From contig URXX01000001.1 in the NCBI GenBank assembly GCA_900551895.1, positions 186,001-250,000 of the forward strand: 64,000 nt of DNA, given 5' to 3'. This DNA comes from an uncultured Lachnospiraceae bacterium. Its GTDB lineage: Bacteria > Bacillota > Clostridia > Lachnospirales > Lachnospiraceae. Position numbers and translations under genes: made by a program. The notes beneath the pieces are model-generated. The model saw only the letters and a list, made by a program, of their open reading frames with translations. It did no database searches and was not told the origin of the DNA. This document shows, in pieces, positions 59,761 through 64,000 of this stretch (position 1 is its first letter; each line of letters begins with the position of its first letter).

Positions 59761-61095
59761 ATGAGAATTGCAGAACAAATGTCCATAGGAGAAAAATTGA
59801 ATATACTGACCGATGCGGCGAAGTATGATGTTGCCTGTACTTCAAGTGGTGTGGATAGGCGTAATGACGGTACGGGAATCGGAAATTGTGTGAAGTCGGG
59901 AATATGTCACAGTTTTTCTGCGGACGGGCGGTGTATTTCTCTGTTAAAAATTTTATTTACGAATGAATGTATTTTTGATTGCAAATATTGTATCAACCGT
60001 TCGTCAAATGATGTTCCTAGAACTTCTTTTACACCGGAAGAAGTTTGTACACTGACAATGGAATTTTATCGGAGAAATTATATTGAAGGATTATTTTTAA
60101 GTTCGGGTGTATTGAAAAGCCCTGATTATACAATGGGACTTTTGTATGAAACGCTTTATAAATTACGGACAGAATATAACTTTCAGGGATATATTCATGT
60201 AAAGGCAATTCCGGGGGCAAGTCAGGAGTTGATACAAAGAACAGGATTTTTAGCGGACAGAATGAGTGTGAATTTGGAATTGCCTACGGCAGAGGGACTG
60301 CGTCTTCTTGCCCCGCATAAGACGAGAGAAAATATATTGAAGCCTATGCGTCTTGTTCAAAACATAAGAAATGAGAACAAACATGAGGTGGCATTATATA
60401 GAAAAACGCCCAGATTTGTTCCGGCAGGACAGAGTACACAAATGATTATCGGAGCAACGCCGGAAACGGATTTTCAGATTATGCAGGTGGCACAATCGCT
60501 GTATAAGAAATTTGGATTGAAGAGAGTTTTTTATTCCGCGTTTGTCAACGTAAACGAGGATAGCAATCTGCCGGCAAAGACGGACGAAGGTCCGCCGCTT
60601 CTTCGTGAGCATAGGCTATATCAGGCGGATTGGCTTTTACGTTATTATGGGTTTGAGGCGGAAGAACTGCTTACGGAAGAAAATCCTAATTTTAATGTTT
60701 TGCTTGATCCAAAATGTAACTGGGCGTTGAAGCATTTGGAATACTTTCCTGTAGAGATAAATACGGCAGATTACCATACGCTCTTGCGTGTGCCGGGAAT
60801 AGCCCACAAATCTGCCACAAGAATTATTAAGGCGAGAAGGACGACAACACTCAGTTTTGACGATTTGAAGAAAATGGGAGTCGTTTTAAAAAGAGCGTTA
60901 TATTTTCTTACCTGTAACGGTAAAATGATGTACCCGACAAAGATAGAGGAAGACTATATTACGAGAAATCTGCTGGACGCACAGGGAAAAACTCCTGCCC
61001 ACATTCAACAGATGACATATAGGCAGTTATCTTTATTTGATGATGTGAAGTTCAGAAAGGAACAGATTTTTGATGAAAAAAGTATTTATTTGTGA
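59761..61095 (+). CDS. Putative DNA modification/repair radical SAM protein
   Basis: A 444-residue radical SAM enzyme. The CxxxCxxC motif is in NECIFDCKYCINRSSND near residue 70. The C-terminus has a helix-hairpin-helix (INTADYHTLLRVPGIAHKSA). This pattern is the family usually annotated 'putative DNA modification/repair radical SAM protein', always paired with the DUF4130 uracil-DNA-glycosylase-like protein encoded next. It acts presumably on DNA. ATG 59761 is preferred; the extension to 59701 runs into the promoter. Confidence 0.9.
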   Translation: MRIAEQMSIGEKLNILTDAAKYDVACTSSGVDRRNDGTGIGNCVKSGICHSFSADGRCISLLKILFTNECIFDCKYCINRSSNDVPRTSFTPEEVCTLTMEFYRRNYIEGLFLSSGVLKSPDYTMGLLYETLYKLRTEYNFQGYIHVKAIPGASQELIQRTGFLADRMSVNLELPTAEGLRLLAPHKTRENILKPMRLVQNIRNENKHEVALYRKTPRFVPAGQSTQMIIGATPETDFQIMQVAQSLYKKFGLKRVFYSAFVNVNEDSNLPAKTDEGPPLLREHRLYQADWLLRYYGFEAEELLTEENPNFNVLLDPKCNWALKHLEYFPVEINTADYHTLLRVPGIAHKSATRIIKARRTTTLSFDDLKKMGVVLKRALYFLTCNGKMMYPTKIEEDYITRNLLDAQGKTPAHIQQMTYRQLSLFDDVKFRKEQIFDEKSIYL

Positions 61096-61837
61096 GAACA
61101 CAATTACGGGGATTTATTCGGGAATTTACGATGCGTGGAAAATGAAACCGACAAAGGAGCAGGTTGGAATTGCGCTAAAGGGGGATATTGAGCAGGAGTT
61201 ATTTTGTGAGTACGAGGAAAGTCAGGCGTCGGAAAAGAAAGCGATTGCAGTGGAAAATATGATTCGAAAACATTTAGGATTGGAGGCTTACGGAGAAATT
61301 TATCATGCAATTCTCTCCCATGATAAGGAAAGAGGAAATGCTATATTAGGTATGATGCTTGCGGCGAGAAATATTCCCAATAGCAGGAGGATAACCGAAC
61401 ATTTGGGAAATGCAGACGTTCGCAAAGTATTTGAATTGAGCAGAAGAGTGTCGAATGAGGCACATTTCTTTAAGGAAATTTTGCGGTTCAGAGAGCTATC
61501 AAATGGAATATTGTTTGCGGAAATAGAACCGGAAAATCAGATACTTACCTGTATAGCGGGACATTTTGCCAATCGACTTCCGGTGGAAAATTGGATGATT
61601 TATGATGCGTCACATCAGATGACGATTGTACATCAGAAAATGAAGAACTGGTTTTTAGTTGTCGGAGAAAAACCGGACAGTGCAAAAACTACATTGTATT
61701 CTGAGAAAGAAAGACAAATGGAAGATTTATGGAAAGGGGTGTGCGAGAGTATTTCCATTCGAGAGCGAGAAAATTATCGCTTACAAAGACAACATTTACC
61801 GTTAAAATATCGTAAAAATATGGTGGAATTTGCATAA
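61073..61837 (+). CDS. DUF4130/uracil-DNA-glycosylase-like partner protein
   Basis: A 254-residue protein of the TIGR03915/DUF4130 type: N-terminal KKVFICENTITGIYSGIYDAW, and the C-terminal domain FKEILRFRELSNGILFAEIE, GHFANRLPVENWMIYD. It starts at ATG 61073 inside the end of the radical SAM gene (23-base overlap). The pair is thought to repair or modify DNA; the reaction is not established. Confidence 0.88.
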   Translation: MKKVFICENTITGIYSGIYDAWKMKPTKEQVGIALKGDIEQELFCEYEESQASEKKAIAVENMIRKHLGLEAYGEIYHAILSHDKERGNAILGMMLAARNIPNSRRITEHLGNADVRKVFELSRRVSNEAHFFKEILRFRELSNGILFAEIEPENQILTCIAGHFANRLPVENWMIYDASHQMTIVHQKMKNWFLVVGEKPDSAKTTLYSEKERQMEDLWKGVCESISIRERENYRLQRQHLPLKYRKNMVEFA

Positions 61838-61878
61838 TAAATGTGTCGCATCTTATCGGAAATTGGTGAACAGTGCTA

Positions 61879-61908
61879 TTGACGGTGATGCGTTATGTGT
61901 GAGATAAT
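61879..61908 (+). promoter_or_regulatory. Promoter of the HPr-like gene
   Basis: TTGACG (61879-61884), 18-base spacer, GATAAT (61903-61908), about 54 bases upstream of the start codon. Confidence 0.6.
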
Positions 61909-61961
61909 AACAGTTGGTTCGAATAAACAAAGTTGAGATGAATTAGAAAGAAGGTTCGTAC

Positions 61962-62192
61962 ATGAAACGCGAATATAAAATCAGATTGTCAGAAACTTCA
62001 GATGTGAAGGATTTTGTGACTTCGGCAGAAAAATGCGATTTTGATATTGATATATCTTACAACAGATTTATTATTGATGCAAAATCTATTCTTGGCGTGT
62101 TGAGTTTAGACTTGACGAAAGTTTTGACAGTAAAATGTGCAGAAAAAAATGCAGAATTTGAGAAAATGATACGAAAATATTGTGTGGCATAA
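61962..62192 (+). CDS. HPr-like protein lacking the phosphorylatable histidine
   Basis: A 76-residue protein with the HPr fold pattern: strand MKREYKIRLSETSDVKDFVT, then FDIDISYNRFIIDAKSILGV and LSLDLTKVLTVK. The segment KSILGVLSLDL corresponds to the Ser46 region of HPr. Where HPr has His15 (HARPA), this protein reads SETSDVKDF with no histidine, so it cannot carry PTS phosphate. Similar degenerate HPr proteins occur in Lachnospiraceae (from recall). A regulatory or structural role is likely. GAAGG lies upstream. Confidence 0.8.
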   Translation: MKREYKIRLSETSDVKDFVTSAEKCDFDIDISYNRFIIDAKSILGVLSLDLTKVLTVKCAEKNAEFEKMIRKYCVA

Positions 62193-62201
62193 AATGAAAG
62201 A

Positions 62202-62235
62202 AAAAGAGGAGAGAACTTTTGTTCTCTCCTCTTTT
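62202..62235 (+). terminator. Perfect terminator after the HPr-like gene
   Basis: AAAAGAGGAGAGAAC (62202-62216) and its exact inverse (62221-62235) form a 15-bp stem with a TTTT loop. The A/T ends make it usable on both strands. Confidence 0.9.
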
Positions 62236-62241
62236 GGTTTA

Positions 62242-62250
62242 TGGTATAAT
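62242..62250 (+). promoter_or_regulatory. Extended -10 promoter of the helicase gene
   Basis: TGGTATAAT is a perfect extended -10 (TGn-TATAAT), 30 bases before the helicase start; the -35 region overlaps the terminator and shows no consensus. Confidence 0.5.
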
Positions 62251-62279
62251 GAAGGGAGAAAGTTGAAGAAGAGGAAGTT

Positions 62280-64000
62280 ATGGGTAAAGAATTGATAAAA
62301 ATTTCCGTAAGAAATCTTGTAGAATTTATTTTGCGGGAAGGAAATATTGACAATCGTATATCGAAAACTGCCGACAAAGAAGCCATGCAGTTGGGAAGTA
62401 AAATACATCGCAAAATTCAAAGACAGATGGGTTCGTCTTATCACGCGGAAGTTCCTTTGAAATTGGTACTGTCTGAGGAAAGTTATGATTTGCAGATAGA
62501 GGGGCGTGCAGACGGAATTATAGAGGAAGAGGAAATTACGATAGATGAAATAAAGGGAATTTTTCGTAATTTGGAGCAGGTGGAAAGTCCGATAAACGTT
62601 CATCTTGCACAGGCAAAATGTTATGCGTATATTTATGGGAAACAGAAAAATTTGGAGAGTATTTTTGTACAGATGACTTATTGTCAGTTGGAAACGGAAG
62701 AGGTAAAGAGATTTAAGGAACACTATTCATTGGAAGAACTGGAGACATGGTTTTATCATCTGATTGACGAATATAAAAAGTGGGCGAGGTTTCAGATTGA
62801 ATGGAAGAAGAAAAGAAACGTGTCCATTAAACAGATAGAATTTCCTTATGAATATCGAGAAGGGCAAAAGAACCTTACCACATCTGTATATAGAACGATA
62901 TTGCGGCAAAAGAAATTATTTATTCAGGCTCCAACCGGAGTAGGGAAAACAATGGCGACAGTTTTTCCTTCCGTGAAAGCGGTGGGCGAGGAGTTGGGAG
63001 AAAAGATTTTTTATCTGACGGCGAAAACAATTACCCGAACCGTTGCGGAACAGGCATTTCAATTATTGAAAAAGCAGGGACTTCAATATAAAGTTATTAC
63101 ACTGACAGCGAAAGAAAAGATTTGTTTTTGCGAAGAAAGAGAGTGTAATCCTGAGAAATGTCCGTATGCGAAAGGGCATTATGACAGGGTGAATCAGGCA
63201 GTTTACGATATGATTACAACAACGGACGATATGAGCAGGGAGAATATAGAAATGTATGCGAAGAAGCATGAAGTCTGTCCGTTTGAAATGTCACTGGATG
63301 TGGCATTGTGGGTTGATGCGGTGATTTGTGATTACAATTATGTTTTTGATCCGAATGCATATTTACGCCGTTTTTTTGCAGATGAAGTAAAAGGCAATTA
63401 CTTATTTCTCATTGATGAGGCGCACAATCTTGTGGAGCGGGCGAGAGAAATGTACAGTGCAACAATATATAAAGAAGAATTTTTGGAGGCGAAGCGGATT
63501 GTAAAATATTTGGATAAAAGGCTGGAGAGAAAAATAGATACTTGTAACCGTCAACTGCTTGAATTAAAAAGAGAGTGTGAAACATATATGGTACATCAGT
63601 CGGTGGGGCATTTCTCTGTCAGCATGACAAATCTGTTAATGGAACTGGAAAGATTTATGGAAGAATGCGACAGGGTGGAGGTAAAAGAAGAACTGCTGGA
63701 ATTTTATTTCCACGTCCGTACATTTTTAAATGTATCCGATATTTTGGATGAAAATTATACGATTTATACGGAATTGGACGAAGAGGGAAAATTCAAACTA
63801 AAACTTTTCTGCGTAAATCCGGCAGTAAATTTGCAAAACTTTTTGGACAAAGGAAACAGCACAATTTTCTTTTCCGCCACATTTCTTCCGATACATTATT
63901 ACAAACAACTGCTCAGTACAGAAAAAGACGATTACGCTATTTATGTCAACTCACCATTTGACACACAAAACAGAGAAATTTTAATCGGAAGTGATGTGAG
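62280..64000 (+). CDS. Cas4-like nuclease / XPD-DinG-type helicase (3' partial)
   Basis: The frame is open from ATG 62280 to the window end (573 codons visible). Residues about 1-100 look like a PD-(D/E)XK nuclease of the Cas4/Dna2 type (GSKIHRKIQ, EGRADGI, IDEIKGIF). The helicase follows: Walker A APTGVGKTMAT, the Fe-S region with ICFCEERECNPEKCPYAKG and HEVCPFEMS, DEAH box LIDEAHNLVERA, and STIFFSATFLP. It is an Rad3/XPD superfamily 2 enzyme acting 5'-3' on DNA with an attached nuclease, expected in repair. GAGGAAG precedes the start. Confidence 0.9.
   Translation, partial: MGKELIKISVRNLVEFILREGNIDNRISKTADKEAMQLGSKIHRKIQRQMGSSYHAEVPLKLVLSEESYDLQIEGRADGIIEEEEITIDEIKGIFRNLEQVESPINVHLAQAKCYAYIYGKQKNLESIFVQMTYCQLETEEVKRFKEHYSLEELETWFYHLIDEYKKWARFQIEWKKKRNVSIKQIEFPYEYREGQKNLTTSVYRTILRQKKLFIQAPTGVGKTMATVFPSVKAVGEELGEKIFYLTAKTITRTVAEQAFQLLKKQGLQYKVITLTAKEKICFCEERECNPEKCPYAKGHYDRVNQAVYDMITTTDDMSRENIEMYAKKHEVCPFEMSLDVALWVDAVICDYNYVFDPNAYLRRFFADEVKGNYLFLIDEAHNLVERAREMYSATIYKEEFLEAKRIVKYLDKRLERKIDTCNRQLLELKRECETYMVHQSVGHFSVSMTNLLMELERFMEECDRVEVKEELLEFYFHVRTFLNVSDILDENYTIYTELDEEGKFKLKLFCVNPAVNLQNFLDKGNSTIFFSATFLPIHYYKQLLSTEKDDYAIYVNSPFDTQNREILIGSDV

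Noticed and set aside
1..64000. CRISPR arrays, tRNA or rRNA genes, retron or diversity-generating reverse transcriptase
   Set aside because: I saw no regularly spaced repeats, no tRNA cloverleaf or rRNA stretch, and no YxDD-type reverse transcriptase.

Overview
The window is a low-GC Firmicutes chromosome, most likely Clostridia (Lachnospiraceae-like), carrying the right-hand part of an integrated siphovirus-type prophage. The host call rests on the gene order comEC-holA-lepA-hemW ... hrcA-grpE-dnaK-dnaJ, strong AGGAGG ribosome sites, a perfect CIRCE operator and clostridial-type protein families. The sequence gives no species name.

Positions 1 to about 36,397 are prophage. The left end (attL, replication and early genes) lies outside. 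Visible from left to right are: a ParB-methyltransferase and a C5 methyltransferase; an accessory module (unknown protein, amidoligase, gamma-glutamylcyclotransferase, DUF4314 protein, small protein); HK97-type packaging and head genes (terS, terL, portal, ClpP-like protease, capsid); connectors and a long-tail module with a programmed -1 frameshift; three small cargo genes inserted between tail chaperone and tape measure, preceded by an 18-bp inverted repeat that contains a promoter; tape measure, Dit, Tal and fibre proteins; holin and amidase endolysin. Next come two overlapping large serine recombinases, then a leftward five-gene operon made of a third serine recombinase with an unusual C-terminal domain, two stand-alone proteins carrying the same domain, and two ParB-like proteins. 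The right end has three XRE regulators, two of them a whole-unit duplication, and a lipoprotein.

The prophage ends inside comEC. In-frame ComEC coding resumes at about 36,398 within the conserved GLHLS motif, so the host competence channel gene is split, and its 5' part must lie beyond the left edge. Three copies of one promoter element (TTTAGAGTGAT core with -35/-10-like hexamers at 17-bp spacing) precede the unknown protein gene, the amidoligase gene and the tandem recombinases, which ties these separate blocks into one apparent regulon.

From 36.4 kb to the end the genes are chromosomal. They are holA, lepA, hemW, a two-component system with an ABC exporter, two divergently placed lipoproteins, an FMN-dependent alpha-hydroxyacid oxidase-like enzyme, the HrcA-regulated heat-shock operon, a GNAT acetyltransferase, lgt, a MATE exporter, RidA, an Mrp-type Fe-S ATPase, a radical-SAM/DUF4130 pair with a LexA-like box in its promoter, an HPr-like protein lacking the phospho-histidine motif, and a 3'-truncated Cas4-like nuclease/XPD-DinG helicase.

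The most unusual content is the recombinase/ParB operon with its thrice-repeated domain, the comEC insertion, the amidoligase/GGCT module and the inverted-repeat promoter of the tail-embedded cargo genes.
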